Shown one piece after another: positions 27,271-37,181 of a DNA stretch of 64,000 nucleotides. The DNA comes from Microbulbifer sp. MI-G (GTDB lineage: Bacteria; Pseudomonadota; Gammaproteobacteria; Pseudomonadales; Cellvibrionaceae). Position 1 is the stretch's first letter; each line of letters opens with the position of its first letter. The notes under the pieces are model-generated. The model saw only the letters and a program-made list of their open reading frames with translations. It had not been told where the DNA came from and searched no databases. Location: NCBI RefSeq assembly GCF_030440425.1, contig NZ_CP098023.1, positions 2,035,501 to 2,099,500 of the forward strand, given 5' to 3'. The position numbers and the translations under genes were made by a program.

Positions 27271-30087
27271 ATGGGCCTGCGTCCAGTGTTTATCAGTGTC
27301 CTTATTGCCACCACCGGTTTCGCCGGTTGTGGCAATTCCACTAACGATAGGTCCCACGCGCTATCCGCGGATGAAACGGCGGCGGCCCGCAGCAAAGCGG
27401 CCGCTTTTGGTAATCCGGCCTATGTTCCGGCACCGAAGTTGGACATTCCCTACCATAGGGAAGTGCTGCCCAATGGCCTCACAGTGATCGTACACGAGGA
27501 CCACAAGGCCCCGGTCGTTTCCACCAATATCTGGTACAAGGTGGGCTCCAAGGATGAGCCGGAGGGGAAAACCGGGTTTGCCCATCTGTTTGAGCACCTG
27601 ATGTTTAACGGCAGCGAAAATCATCCGGGCGAATATTTTGAACCCTTCCAGCGCTCCGGTGCCACGGATATGAATGGCACCACCAACAATGATCGCACCA
27701 ATTATTTCGCCACGGTTCCCAAAGGTGCTCTGGATATGGCACTGTGGATGGAGTCGGACAGGATGGGCCACTTCAAGGGTGCAATCACCCAGGATGTGTT
27801 GGATGAACAGCGCGGTGTGGTAAAAAACGAGAAACGTCAGGGCGAAAATGCCCCCTATGGTAAAGCCTTTGATATCATTGCCAAGAGCACCTTTCCCGCT
27901 AACCATCCCTACTCATGGACACCCATCGGCTCTATGGCAGATCTAGACAATGCCAGCCTGGATGACGTGAAAAAGTGGTTTGCGGATCATTATCAACCGG
28001 CAAATGCAACCCTGGTGATTGCCGGCGATATTACTGTTGATGAAGCCATGGCCAAGGTGCGCAAGTATTTTGGCGATATACCCAGCACAGGGGTGCAGCC
28101 GCGTGTCAAGCGCTGGGAATTACCGGCTCAGGTCAATAAGCGTGAAGTGGTCTACGACCAGGTACCACAAACCCGTATTTACAAGGTCTGGAATGTACCG
28201 GCGGTTGGCAGTGAGGAGGAGCACGCGCTCGAATTGATGACGTCACTGCTGGCAAACCGGAAGAACTCTCTGCTGTATCGCCGCCTGGTGCGGGATGAGA
28301 AAGTCGCCACGAGTGTGAGCGCCTTCTACTACGGGCGTCAGCTGGCTGGGCAACTTTTTATCATTGTGGATGTAAAGCCCGGGCAGCCGGTCGATAAAGT
28401 CGAAAGGCTGTTGAACAGGGAATTGCGTGCGTTTGCAAAAAATGGTGTGAGTACAGAGGACCTGCGCCGGGTCAAGCAAGGGGAGTTTGCCGGCCTTGTA
28501 AAGGGTCTGGAAAAAACCGGTGGCTTTGGTGGCAAGAGCGACATCCTGGCCCGTGCGGAATTTTACTATGACGATCCTGGTGCCCTGCTAAAAGGAATCG
28601 AGGAATACGCCCAGGTTTCTGCACCCGAAGTACAGGATGTAGCGCAGCAGTGGTTGAAGGCAGATGCCTACACCCTGATTATCGAGCCACAAAAACAGTA
28701 CACCGCCGACAGTGAGGGTGCGGATCGCAGCCAGTTACCTGAGGTGGATAAAACTGTCGAACTGGAGTTGCCACAACAGCAGGCGTTCACCCTCAAAAAC
28801 GGGCTGAAGGTAGTCCTGGCCGAGCGCCATGATACGCCGGTAGTGTTGATGAATCTGCAGTTTCGCAGTGGTGCGGCGGTGGACAACAGCAAGCCCGGAC
28901 TGGCCTCTGTAGCTGCGCAAATGCTCAGCGAGGGCGCCGGTGATCTGGACAGCCTGGCTTTCAGTGCTCGGGCGGAAGAGTTGGGCGTGAGTATCGGCGG
29001 GGGCAGCGGGCTGGATTACAACACGATCAGCATGAGTGCTCTCAAGTCGCAGCTGGCCCCGTCTCTGGAGCTTTTTGCGCAAGTGGTGACCGAGCCGCAG
29101 TTTCCGGCATCGGATCTCGAGCGGGTCAAGTCCAATCGCCTGGACAGGATCGCGCAGGAAAAGGCCCAGCCGCGGGGGCTGGCACTGCGGGAGCTGCCAC
29201 CACTATTGTTCGGCGCCAGTCACCCCTACGGTTCCCCTTTGACCGGTTCCGGTACCCCGGAGGGGATCCAATCCATTACCCGTAAAGATCTGGTGCAGTT
29301 CCAGAAAACCTGGGTCAGGCCCGATAATGCCACCCTGACGATTGTCGGTGATGTGACAGAAAAGGAGATAGAGCCCCTGCTGAATGATGCTCTGGGCGAC
29401 TGGAAAGCACCCGAAGCAGAATTGCCAAATGTGGCATTGGCAAAAGTGGCACGTCCTGACAAAGCGCGTGTGTATTTGCTGGATCGCCCCGGCGCGCAGC
29501 AGAGTTACATCATGGCGGGTCTGGTCATGCCCCCCTGGCAGCCTCAGGGCGCTGAGGCTTTCGATGCGATGGCCAATACTATCGCGGGAAAATTTACTTC
29601 CCGGGTGAATATGAACCTGCGTGAGGACAAACACTGGTCATACGGTGCCCGTGCAGTGTCTCTGGATACGGAAGGCCAGCGTCCATACATTTTGTTCGCA
29701 CCTGTGCAAACTGACAAGACGGCACCCGCGATCCGGGAGATTGTGAAAGAGTACCGGGACTACCTGGATAAACGCCCGATCACGGAGAGGGAATTGGAGG
29801 ATTATCGCAACGATGAGGTGCTCAAGCAGAGCGCTCGTTTCCAGACCAAGGGGCAGTTGCTTTCCAGCATCAACTGGCAGGTAGAAAAGGGCCTGCCGGA
29901 AGACTACATTGCCGAGTATCCGCAGCGGGTTGTCGCGCTCACCCAAGCACAGGTGGCGGCTGCCGCAAAGGAGTTCCTCGCTCCCGGGCAGTTTACCTGG
30001 GTGATTGTGGGGGATCTCGACAAGATAAAGGGGGAAGTGGAAGCCCTTGACATCGGACCGGTAGAGGTGTTGCCCGCCAGGGATTGA
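27271..30087 (+). CDS. M16-family zinc metallopeptidase lipoprotein (pitrilysin-like, two-domain)
   Basis: A 938-residue exported protease. The start at 27271 has AGGAG seven bases upstream; the protein opens with a lipoprotein signal ending in lipobox FAGC (+2 Gly). The N-terminal half has the inverted zinc motif HLFEH within GFAHLFEHLMFNGS and the downstream Glu in EQRGVVKNEKR. The C-terminal half repeats the fold (QFRSGAAVDNSKPGL) without an HxxEH, as is usual for the inactive half of this family. It would degrade peptides in the periplasm or at the outer membrane. It is convergent with the GST gene. Confidence 0.9.
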   Translation: MGLRPVFISVLIATTGFAGCGNSTNDRSHALSADETAAARSKAAAFGNPAYVPAPKLDIPYHREVLPNGLTVIVHEDHKAPVVSTNIWYKVGSKDEPEGKTGFAHLFEHLMFNGSENHPGEYFEPFQRSGATDMNGTTNNDRTNYFATVPKGALDMALWMESDRMGHFKGAITQDVLDEQRGVVKNEKRQGENAPYGKAFDIIAKSTFPANHPYSWTPIGSMADLDNASLDDVKKWFADHYQPANATLVIAGDITVDEAMAKVRKYFGDIPSTGVQPRVKRWELPAQVNKREVVYDQVPQTRIYKVWNVPAVGSEEEHALELMTSLLANRKNSLLYRRLVRDEKVATSVSAFYYGRQLAGQLFIIVDVKPGQPVDKVERLLNRELRAFAKNGVSTEDLRRVKQGEFAGLVKGLEKTGGFGGKSDILARAEFYYDDPGALLKGIEEYAQVSAPEVQDVAQQWLKADAYTLIIEPQKQYTADSEGADRSQLPEVDKTVELELPQQQAFTLKNGLKVVLAERHDTPVVLMNLQFRSGAAVDNSKPGLASVAAQMLSEGAGDLDSLAFSARAEELGVSIGGGSGLDYNTISMSALKSQLAPSLELFAQVVTEPQFPASDLERVKSNRLDRIAQEKAQPRGLALRELPPLLFGASHPYGSPLTGSGTPEGIQSITRKDLVQFQKTWVRPDNATLTIVGDVTEKEIEPLLNDALGDWKAPEAELPNVALAKVARPDKARVYLLDRPGAQQSYIMAGLVMPPWQPQGAEAFDAMANTIAGKFTSRVNMNLREDKHWSYGARAVSLDTEGQRPYILFAPVQTDKTAPAIREIVKEYRDYLDKRPITERELEDYRNDEVLKQSARFQTKGQLLSSINWQVEKGLPEDYIAEYPQRVVALTQAQVAAAAKEFLAPGQFTWVIVGDLDKIKGEVEALDIGPVEVLPARD

Positions 30088-30102
30088 CATTCCAGATGAA
30101 TA

Positions 30103-30132
30103 ATCGCCCCCCCCGGGATGGGTGGGGGCGAT
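30103..30132. terminator. Hairpin between convergent M16 protease and GST genes
   Basis: ATCGCCCCC pairs perfectly with GGGGGCGAT across a 12-base loop, 16 bases after the protease stop codon. No T run on either side; it could serve both convergent genes. Confidence 0.55.
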
Positions 30133-30200
30133 GGTCTATTTGAAGGCTGGTGCGTCTTCCGGCTTTCTTCCGTCGGTCGGATTTTAGCGCAAATCCACCG

Positions 30201-30812
30201 TCAGGCACTGAAGCTGGGGCGCTGTTTGAGCTGCTCACGCCAGCGGATCAGGTGGGGGTGTTTTTCGGCATCAGGGCGCAGGTTTTGCACCTTGCCAAAA
30301 TCCAGACTGCAGACCATACCAATGTCTGCTACAGAAAAATAATCCCCCGCCAGATATTCGTGATCGGAAAGGTGATCATTCAAGATAGCCATAAATTGCA
30401 TTGCGCGCTTACCGGCATCCTCTCCAAATGCCGGGTAGACATTCATGCGGTCCTTGAAGAAACCTGAGACATGCTGGAAGCACATTCCGACAGGAAGCAT
30501 CAGGTTGAAGTCGGCGCGGCGGCTCCACATTTCAACCAGAGCCTTTTCCCTTGCATCCCGCCCAAACAACGGTGGTTCCGGATGCAGCTCTTCAAAATAG
30601 CGTTGAATCGCCACTGACTCGGCGATGTGCGTGCCATCCTCCAGCGCCAGTACCGGCACCTTCGCAGTGGCATTCATGCTGCGAAAATCCGGGGTGAGGT
30701 TTTCCCCCTTGGCAATATCTACCTGGGCGAAGGTGATATCGATACCTTTTTCCGCCAGGTACATGCGCACACGACGGCAATTGGGTGCGGCAGCAAATTC
30801 GTAGATTTTCAT
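30201..30812 (-). CDS. Glutathione S-transferase family protein
   Basis: A 203-residue cytosolic protein. The start at 30812 follows GAGGAAG; an in-frame upstream ATG would add 36 residues unlike the family. The thioredoxin-like N-terminal domain contains APNCRRVRMYLAEKGI, the cis-Pro motif KVPVL and the glutathione-binding EDGTHIAESVAI. The helical C-terminal domain (about 85-203) contains LAGDYFSVADIG, the usual folding motif. Substrate is unknown; it could act in detoxification or as a peroxidase. The gene is divergent from the amidohydrolase gene. Confidence 0.87.
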   Translation of the reverse strand: MKIYEFAAAPNCRRVRMYLAEKGIDITFAQVDIAKGENLTPDFRSMNATAKVPVLALEDGTHIAESVAIQRYFEELHPEPPLFGRDAREKALVEMWSRRADFNLMLPVGMCFQHVSGFFKDRMNVYPAFGEDAGKRAMQFMAILNDHLSDHEYLAGDYFSVADIGMVCSLDFGKVQNLRPDAEKHPHLIRWREQLKQRPSFSA

Positions 30813-30903
30813 TGGCACTTCCTCTTGACTCACAGACTGCGGTAAATTGTACGCGTTCCAATAAGAACGATACGAATCTAAGTGAGACTTGCTGGGAGCG
30901 ACA

Positions 30904-32268
30904 ATGACAAAGAATACCAAGTGGGGCTACCTCACCAACCGCGCTGCCGTTGCGATAATGTCTATCTGTGTCGGATTGACGGGCCTGCAGGTGCAGGCGC
31001 AGGGCACGGCCATTTACGCTGGTAAGCTGTTTGACAGCAGTAGCGGAAAACTCTTGGAAAACCGCACTGTGCACATCGTGGATGGCCGGGTCGAGTCAGT
31101 GCAAAAAGGGTTTGCCAAACGGGACCGGGAAATCCTGGTGGACCTGCGTGATTTTACGGTATTGCCCGGCCTGATGGATATGCACAGCCATCTCACCTAT
31201 GAGTTTGGCCCGCAAGCCTATATGGAGTCCTATACATGGAATCCCGCGGATTTCACTTTGCGCGGGGTGGATGCCGCCAGGCGTACGCTGCTTGCGGGCT
31301 TTACCACCGTGCGCAATCTCGGGGACCAGGATAATGTCACTGTGAGTCTGCGCAAGGCCATAGACGCAGGTATCGTCGAGGGACCGCGAATTTATACTGC
31401 GGGCAAATCCATCGCGACCACCGGTGGCCATGCCGATCCCACCAATGGCCGCCGCTGGGATCTGATGGGTAATCCCGGCCCGGTAGAGGGTGTGATCAAC
31501 GGGCCGGCCAGTGCGCGAGAGGCTGTTCGCCAGCGCTACAAGGAGGGTGCCGACCTGATTAAGATTACTGCCACCGGTGGCGTGTTGAGTGTGGCAAAAA
31601 GTGGGCAGAATCCTCAGTTCATGATGGATGAGCTGGAGGCGATTGTCGCCACCGCCCGGGATTACGGCTTGACTGTGGCGGTCCATGCCCATGGCAAAGA
31701 GGGTATGATCCGCGCAATTCGCGCCGGCGTAGATTCCATCGAACATGGCACCTATATGGACGATGAGGTGATTAATCTGATGCGCCGTAACAATACCTGG
31801 TTTGTGCCGACACTGATGGCCGGGGAGTGGGTAACGGAAAAATCTGCCATTGAGGGATTTTTACCGGATATTGTGCGCCCAAAAGCGGCCACTATCGGCC
31901 CGTTGATGCTGGGAACGTTTTCCAGAGCGTACAAGCGTGGCGTCAAAATTGCTTTTGGGACCGACACCGGGGTGACCCGTCACGGGGACAATGCGCGGGA
32001 ATTTGTCCTGATGGTGCAAGGGGGTATGGCCCCTGCCGATGCCATTCGCTCGGCCACCTGGCATGCCGCGCAGCTACTGCAGGTGCAGGATGAGCTGGGC
32101 AGTATCAGCGAGGGCAAAATGGCAGATATTATTGCGGTGGCGGGAAACCCGCTTGAGGATATTTCCGAATTGCAGCGGGTGCAGTTTGTGATGAAAGGCG
32201 GAAAGATCTACAAAGAGCCCAGCCAGCCAGCCGCGGATATTTTTGTAGAGCCGGGAGAGCCCGGGTGA
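30904..32268 (+). CDS. Exported amidohydrolase-superfamily protein (imidazolonepropionase-like/Xaa-Pro dipeptidase-like)
   Basis: A 454-residue protein with a signal peptide ending near VQAQG. The start at 30904 follows GGGAG; an ATG 15 bases earlier is also in frame. The metal site of subtype I amidohydrolases is visible: MDMHSH, the lysine that is carboxylated in [19 protein letters not shown] and FGTDTG. Relatives hydrolyse imidazolone rings or Xaa-Pro and Xaa-Arg dipeptides in the periplasm. Substrate cannot be fixed from sequence. It is convergent with the SIMPL-domain gene. Confidence 0.87.
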   Translation: MTKNTKWGYLTNRAAVAIMSICVGLTGLQVQAQGTAIYAGKLFDSSSGKLLENRTVHIVDGRVESVQKGFAKRDREILVDLRDFTVLPGLMDMHSHLTYEFGPQAYMESYTWNPADFTLRGVDAARRTLLAGFTTVRNLGDQDNVTVSLRKAIDAGIVEGPRIYTAGKSIATTGGHADPTNGRRWDLMGNPGPVEGVINGPASAREAVRQRYKEGADLIKITATGGVLSVAKSGQNPQFMMDELEAIVATARDYGLTVAVHAHGKEGMIRAIRAGVDSIEHGTYMDDEVINLMRRNNTWFVPTLMAGEWVTEKSAIEGFLPDIVRPKAATIGPLMLGTFSRAYKRGVKIAFGTDTGVTRHGDNAREFVLMVQGGMAPADAIRSATWHAAQLLQVQDELGSISEGKMADIIAVAGNPLEDISELQRVQFVMKGGKIYKEPSQPAADIFVEPGEPG

Positions 32269-32384
32269 TGGGGCTGCAATGAAACCGCACCTGTGCCGGC
32301 GGTAGCCCAATGGCGCGTGCCGGTATAACCGGGGAAAAGGTCAACTCCCGAATTCTGCGTTGGAGGATGCAGGGCCCAAAGAGA

Positions 32385-33101
32385 TCAGTCCTGCAACTCA
32401 AATACCAGGTCCAGGTTCACCGTCACCGTTATTTCCCCGGGGGCAACAGGCGTTGTTGCACGGTCTTTCTCGGCGGTCATCTGGTTGCGGCTGAGCATCA
32501 CCGGATGGGGCAGATCGCCGGTGCCTTTTTCAGAAATACTCACGATCCGGCGCACCTTCATGCCGAGGGCTTTTGCATAGATGGTTGCCCGTTCCTGTGC
32601 ATCCAGAAGAGCTTTTTCACGGGCCTTGGCCTGTACCGGTGCCGGCTCGCCGATCTCGAAGCTGGGGCCGTTCACCTGGTTGGCACCGGCGTCCGCCAGG
32701 TCGTCCAGTAGGTCTCCCAATTCGTCCAGCTTGCGCACCTTGATGCTGACCGTATTGCGCGCAGTATAGCCAACGAGTTGCGGTTTTCGATTCTGTTGAT
32801 ACTGGTAACGGGGCCATAGGCTGATGCCGCTGGTCTGGATGTCTTTTTTGGCAATACCGGCTTTTTTGATGGCCGCCATCAAGGCTTCCATTTGTTCGGC
32901 GTTATCACCCATGGCTTTTTTACTGTCCCCGGCCTCGGTGACGACACCCACAGAGATGCTCGCTATGTCGGGCGCCTGGCTGACCTCACCGTGTGCGGCG
33001 ATTGTGACCAGAGTACCCCGCTCGGCAGGTGCGCCACCGCTGCCGCAAGCGCTGACAAGCAGGGCAAGTAGTGTGATTGTGGAGAGTGGTATTAACTTCA
33101 T
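32385..33101 (-). CDS. SIMPL-domain (DUF541) lipoprotein
   Basis: A 238-residue lipoprotein with lipobox LVSAC at about residues 15-19 and a +2 Gly. The mature part matches the SIMPL domain: ITIAAHGEVSQAPDIASISVGV-type opening (split here as ITIAAHGEVS and ASISVGV), a GYTARNTVSIKVR segment, and a C-terminal ITVTVNLDLVFEL strand. Family members are periplasmic or outer membrane proteins of uncertain function, sometimes linked to oxidative stress. The actual first words of the domain here are TLVTIAAHGEVS. The gene stands alone. Confidence 0.8.
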   Translation of the reverse strand: MKLIPLSTITLLALLVSACGSGGAPAERGTLVTIAAHGEVSQAPDIASISVGVVTEAGDSKKAMGDNAEQMEALMAAIKKAGIAKKDIQTSGISLWPRYQYQQNRKPQLVGYTARNTVSIKVRKLDELGDLLDDLADAGANQVNGPSFEIGEPAPVQAKAREKALLDAQERATIYAKALGMKVRRIVSISEKGTGDLPHPVMLSRNQMTAEKDRATTPVAPGEITVTVNLDLVFELQD

Positions 33102-33293
33102 GATTTTTCCTTGTCCATCGCAATGGGTTATGGGAAACCCCGGAGTATTGGCGGGATCTTAGCAGCGTTATGCTTAACGGCAGCTGAGCGTGCTCTGCAG
33201 CATAACCTATTCACTGCCAGCCCTGTAGGTATCATTGGCGGTGATTGGTCTGGGAAAATCCGTCCGACGGCAAGCGCTACTGGATGGATAACC

Positions 33294-34466
33294 TCAACCA
33301 CTGAAAACCTGTTGATATGTCTCATTCTCGTCGTGGTAGATGGCAAACCCCAGCCGCAGCAGTTGCTGGCGCCGGTCGCACAGCACGGCGCGGGCTCTGA
33401 GTGCTTTATGCAGTCGCTCCGCATTCTCCACACTGCGGCAGTCAAAGGTAAAGAAGTGTCCATGGCCTTGCTCAAGGTCGTGATAAATCAGATTCTCCCG
33501 GTTGAGCAGGGGGTGTCCTGCGCTGTCCATGCTGTGCAGAAAGCGACCCTGGGCAGCCAGGACATAGCGGTGAATTTTCCCGACTGTAATACCTTCACGC
33601 CGGAACAGGTCGAAAATGGCCAGCCCTTTGTACAGGCAAGAGTAATCCATGGTCGCCCCGGCAAAACGCAGCCAGTTGTTCCCAAAGTTGACGCCCTCTG
33701 AGCGGTTTTGTAATTCAGCCATGTCTGCAAACCAGCCGGTGTTGAGCGGGCGCAGGGTACAGTGTGCGGGGATACTCATAAAGCAGAGGCCTTCACCGGC
33801 GCCGAGGTATTTATAGGAGCCGGCGAGGAAGAACACCTTGTCGGCGACATCGCGCAAATTGACCGGGCGCGCGAAGAAGGCGTGATAGCCGTCGATAACA
33901 AACTGGGTACCGGCTGGCTTGTCCCCGGCGATGCGCAATAACTCGGGGAACATCACACCCGAATCGAAAAAGACCAGACTGGCATAGGCAAGCTGGTAGT
34001 CTGCGGTCTGCAACGCCCGTTCGAAACGTTCGGCCAGTGTGTCGTAGGGTACTCTTGGAACCCTGGTGACTTCGATGTTGGGCAGCTCTTCCAATCGCGC
34101 CAATTGGCGTGCAAAACTGTAGAATTCGCCGTCGGTGGTCAGTATGCGCAGGGGTTGGCGTTGATCGAAGGCGCTGATCAGGCGGTAGACCAGCTCATGG
34201 GCATTGGGGGCAATGGCAATTTGGTCGGCGTCGGGTAGTTGCAGGGTGCGTGCAACGGCGTTTTGCCAGGCAGGTATTTTTTCTCCGAAGATGGCGTCCC
34301 ACTTGTAATCGGCCAGGCGCGCCGCGTCGCGCCAGTATTCCTGTACCGCCTCGAGGGTAATATCCGGCCAGTAGTGATGGGAGTGGCAGGCCATATGTAA
34401 CACCGGGGGTGCGCAAAGGTCGGATGCCTGTAAAAATTTGCGATAGAATTTTTTATACATTTGCAT
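33294..34466 (-). CDS. PLP-dependent class V aminotransferase fold protein (kynureninase-like)
   Basis: A 390-residue cytoplasmic enzyme of fold type I. The region FVIDGYHAFFARPVN holds the Asp that pairs with the PLP ring, and the Schiff-base lysine is in AGSYKYLGAGEG. The N-terminal ACHSHHYWPD resembles the substrate loop of kynureninase-like enzymes. It could act as an aminotransferase, cysteine desulfurase or kynureninase relative; no partner genes of tryptophan breakdown are nearby, so kynurenine is not supported by context. Two adjacent in-frame ATGs (34466, 34460) are possible starts. Only 69 bases separate it from the divergent VOC gene. Confidence 0.75.
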   Translation of the reverse strand: MQMYKKFYRKFLQASDLCAPPVLHMACHSHHYWPDITLEAVQEYWRDAARLADYKWDAIFGEKIPAWQNAVARTLQLPDADQIAIAPNAHELVYRLISAFDQRQPLRILTTDGEFYSFARQLARLEELPNIEVTRVPRVPYDTLAERFERALQTADYQLAYASLVFFDSGVMFPELLRIAGDKPAGTQFVIDGYHAFFARPVNLRDVADKVFFLAGSYKYLGAGEGLCFMSIPAHCTLRPLNTGWFADMAELQNRSEGVNFGNNWLRFAGATMDYSCLYKGLAIFDLFRREGITVGKIHRYVLAAQGRFLHSMDSAGHPLLNRENLIYHDLEQGHGHFFTFDCRSVENAERLHKALRARAVLCDRRQQLLRLGFAIYHDENETYQQVFSG

Positions 34467-34535
34467 TTGACGTTGTGAAGTTGAATCATCTCTTATATCG
34501 CGATTGTAGATCCGGGTAAAAAAAAGGAGTAGCGG

Positions 34536-34976
34536 GTGAACTACCTACATACGATGGTGCGTGTGTCCGATCTGGATGTGTCTTTGAAATTTTACTGTGA
34601 AATACTGGGTTTGCAGGTGGTGAACCGCACGGATTATGATCAGGGCCGCTTTACACTGGTGTTTTTGGCCGCGCCGGGGGATCTGGAGACTGCCCGTGAG
34701 AAGAGGGCGCCGGTACTTGAGTTGACTTATAACTGGGACCCGGAGTCCTATCCCGGAGGGCGCAATTTTGGTCATCTGGCTTATGGCGTGGATGACATCT
34801 ACGGGGTTTGTCAGCGTCTGATGGAAGCGGGTGTGACCATTAACCGGCCTCCCCGCGATGGGTATATGGCATTTGTTCGGTCACCGGACGGTATCTCTAT
34901 TGAACTTCTGCAAAACGGTGCACCACTCACACCCCGGGAGCCCTGGCAGTCGATGGAAAATACCGGCGAGTGGTAG
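34536..34976 (+). CDS. gloA: VOC-family protein, glyoxalase I-like
   Basis: A 146-residue protein with a GTG start at 34536 preceded by AAGGAG six bases upstream. The sequence follows glyoxalase I closely: LHTMVRVSDLDVSLKFY at the start, LELTYN and FGHLAYGVDD in the middle, and PDGISIELLQ near the end. The four metal ligands are His5, the Glu of LELTYN, the His of FGHLAY and the Glu of IELLQ. Glyoxalase I turns the methylglyoxal-glutathione hemithioacetal into S-lactoylglutathione in the cytoplasm. It is somewhat divergent from the enterobacterial enzyme, so the symbol is likely rather than certain. Confidence 0.85.
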   Translation: MNYLHTMVRVSDLDVSLKFYCEILGLQVVNRTDYDQGRFTLVFLAAPGDLETAREKRAPVLELTYNWDPESYPGGRNFGHLAYGVDDIYGVCQRLMEAGVTINRPPRDGYMAFVRSPDGISIELLQNGAPLTPREPWQSMENTGEW

Positions 34977-35043
34977 CCTAGTCTGGCGTTTTATTGAAAA
35001 CCCGGTGAAGTACGGATCTTAGGAAAAATACAAGAGAAGTGTT

Positions 35044-36150
35044 GTGAAGCGTACCCGTTGCATTTTGCTTGCCGGCGCTACTGCGGCCCGCCGCATTCGC
35101 CAGGAAGGCTTGCACCAGAATCAGTTCTCGACTCTGGTCGGAGCCTCCGGTGGTCCCAAATGGTTGGCGATCAGCCAGTTGGATCGGGTGTTGATGGGAG
35201 AATTTTTCAAGGGGCGGTGTGAATCGATAGTGACTCTTGGGTCCTCGATCGGCAGTTTTCGCAACCTATGCTATGCAATGCGGGACCCACTGGCGGCATT
35301 GGAGCGGCTGGAACACGCGTATATCCACCAAAACTACACTTCCTCAAAGCCGGCCCCTAGGGAAATTACCGCCACAGGAGAACGGGTTCTGCAGAGTGTA
35401 TTGGGCGAGCGGGGCGCCTGTGAGGTGGCGGGGAATCCGCTGTGGCACAGCCATTTTGTCACGGTGCGAGGCCGGGGGCCTCTCGGGAGTGAAAAACGCG
35501 CTCTCCTGGCCCCGGCTCTGATTGCTTCGGCTTTGGCCAATGCAGTGTCCAGATACAGCCTGAGCGCCTTTTGGGAGCGGGTGATATTCCATTCCGGTAC
35601 TAGCGCCGCAGTGGAATTTGACAGCCTGAGCACAGTAAATACGGCCTTGTCCGCCCGCAATGTCTGTACCGCGGTGCTCGCCAGCGGTGCTATTCCCCTG
35701 GTGATGCAGGGTGTACAAAACCCCGATGGAGCACCTTTGGGCAATTACCGAGATGGCGGCATCACCGATTACCACTTCGATCTGCGCTTTCGCCATCCGC
35801 ACGGGTTGGTCCTCTATCCACATTTTTTCCCCTATATGGTGCCGGGCTGGTTTGACAAGGGGCTCTCCTGGCGGCGCGTGCGCGGTGATGCCATGGCATC
35901 CACGCTGCTGATTGCGCCATCTCCCGCATTTGTGACCGCACTGCCCGGAGGGAAGATTCCAGATCGCAGCGACTTTTACAAGCTGAACCCCAGAGAGCGC
36001 ATCCGATACTGGAACCGGGTGGTAGACCTGAGTCGGGGGGTTGCCGATGACTTTTACACTATCTGGCAGAGTGGCCGGGCGGCGGATTACCTGATTGAGG
36101 TCGGTTGTGATGAGGCGCCCCATAAGTTGCCGCAGCTTAGGGCTGCGTGA
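35044..36150 (+). CDS. Patatin-like phospholipase family protein
   Basis: A 368-residue protein with a GTG start at 35044. The nucleophile elbow appears as GSSIGSF (Ser in GxSxG) near residue 70 and the catalytic Asp as YRDGGITD near 240; GASGGPKW near residue 37 is the oxyanion-type glycine motif. It has no signal peptide, so it should act as a cytoplasmic or injected lipid acyl hydrolase. Its stop codon overlaps the GTG of the GntR gene, so the two are coupled. The order of its motifs is that of the patatin fold; the lipid substrate is unknown. Confidence 0.75.
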   Translation: MKRTRCILLAGATAARRIRQEGLHQNQFSTLVGASGGPKWLAISQLDRVLMGEFFKGRCESIVTLGSSIGSFRNLCYAMRDPLAALERLEHAYIHQNYTSSKPAPREITATGERVLQSVLGERGACEVAGNPLWHSHFVTVRGRGPLGSEKRALLAPALIASALANAVSRYSLSAFWERVIFHSGTSAAVEFDSLSTVNTALSARNVCTAVLASGAIPLVMQGVQNPDGAPLGNYRDGGITDYHFDLRFRHPHGLVLYPHFFPYMVPGWFDKGLSWRRVRGDAMASTLLIAPSPAFVTALPGGKIPDRSDFYKLNPRERIRYWNRVVDLSRGVADDFYTIWQSGRAADYLIEVGCDEAPHKLPQLRAA

Positions 36151-36818
36151 CTATGACGCGGGCATTTCACCCCACGCAAGAAGCCTTCCGCACTACACAG
36201 GAGCGGGTTTATTTTCAGGTGCGCGACGCAATTCTGCGTGGCAAATTTCTACCCGGTCACGCAATCACGATTCGCGGATTGGCGGCGGAACTGAATTGCA
36301 GCCCCATGCCTGTGCGGGAAGCGCTGAGACGCCTCACTTCCGAGCGGGCGCTGGAGGTATCGGATACCCGCCGCGTGACCGTTCCCACTATGACCCCGGA
36401 AAAGCTCGCAGAGATCTGTGCGGCCAGGGTAACGTTGGAGTGCCAGGCTGCCGAGCAGGCCCTGCCTTTTGTGGGGGAGGAGGCGCTGGAGTCTCTGTGT
36501 GAGCTGGACACCCGGGTCAACGTTGCGCTGGAGGAAAAAGATATAGAGCAGTATGTGACTGCCAATCTCGATTTCCACTTTACCCTCTACCGCTTGGGGC
36601 GCCCTCATATCATCCTTTCTTTGATCGAGAGCCTGTGGCTGCAAACAGCCCCTCTGCAACACCTGGTGTTCCAGCGCTTTGGCGTGCAGGAATTACCGGA
36701 CCGTCACAAGGATCTGCTGGTGGCGCTTGCCAAGGGGGATGCGGATCAGGTGCGCAGGGCCATCCGCCAGGATATTGAGGAGGGACTCGGCTCTATCCCT
36801 GCGGAGGAATTGCTCTAG
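36147..36818 (+). CDS. GntR-family transcriptional regulator, FadR/FCD type
   Basis: A 223-residue regulator with a winged helix-turn-helix at about residues 18-80 (IRGLAAELNCSPMPVREALRRL) and an FCD effector domain after residue 90, with the DLDFHFTLYR helix bearing a metal-binding His. The start may be GTG at 36147 (overlapping the patatin stop) or ATG at 36153. GntR proteins of this class usually control amino-acid or polyamine-type catabolism; the aminotransferase and glutamine-synthetase-like genes 360 bases downstream are the likely targets. Confidence 0.85.
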   Translation: MTMTRAFHPTQEAFRTTQERVYFQVRDAILRGKFLPGHAITIRGLAAELNCSPMPVREALRRLTSERALEVSDTRRVTVPTMTPEKLAEICAARVTLECQAAEQALPFVGEEALESLCELDTRVNVALEEKDIEQYVTANLDFHFTLYRLGRPHIILSLIESLWLQTAPLQHLVFQRFGVQELPDRHKDLLVALAKGDADQVRRAIRQDIEEGLGSIPAEELL

Positions 36819-37181
36819 CGGGCCCCACCCAGCTCCGGCGCTTAAGGCGCCTTCTGGCGTATCTTGCCCCTAAGGATTTACCGCCGGCTATCACCTGAAT
36901 TGTGACTAATTGGTCATGCCCTATTCAACCTTTTCAAAGCCCCAGGTGAGTTCCGGCAATTTTGCGGCACCACTGATATTTCGATAGATCTTGCGCTTTT
37001 GTGATGCTCGCCACTAAAATGTGATCACAAAATTTGAGCGCAACCAGACACCCTGTTGCGGCCTGTTTACCTGGGTCATACAGGGTGGATGGCAGGCTAC
37101 GGGATTACTCTTTATCCAGTGGTGCGGGTCCCTGACCCCGCGAGGTGGGGTGAATTCCGGTGCAAAAGACAGGAGAGCATT
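36819..37181. other. Intergenic region before the polyamine catabolism genes
   Basis: 363 bases. A short stem (GGCGC and complement, 36837-36851) follows the GntR stop. TGTGATCACA at 37020-37029 is a palindrome that could bind a GntR or CRP-type protein, and TGAC-N6-GTCA around 36902-36915 is another symmetrical element. None is proven. Confidence 0.4.
37020..37029. promoter_or_regulatory. Palindrome upstream of the aminotransferase gene
   Basis: TGTGATCACA, a perfect 10-base palindrome about 150 bases before the start codon. Possible site for the neighbouring GntR regulator; short enough to arise by chance. Confidence 0.3.
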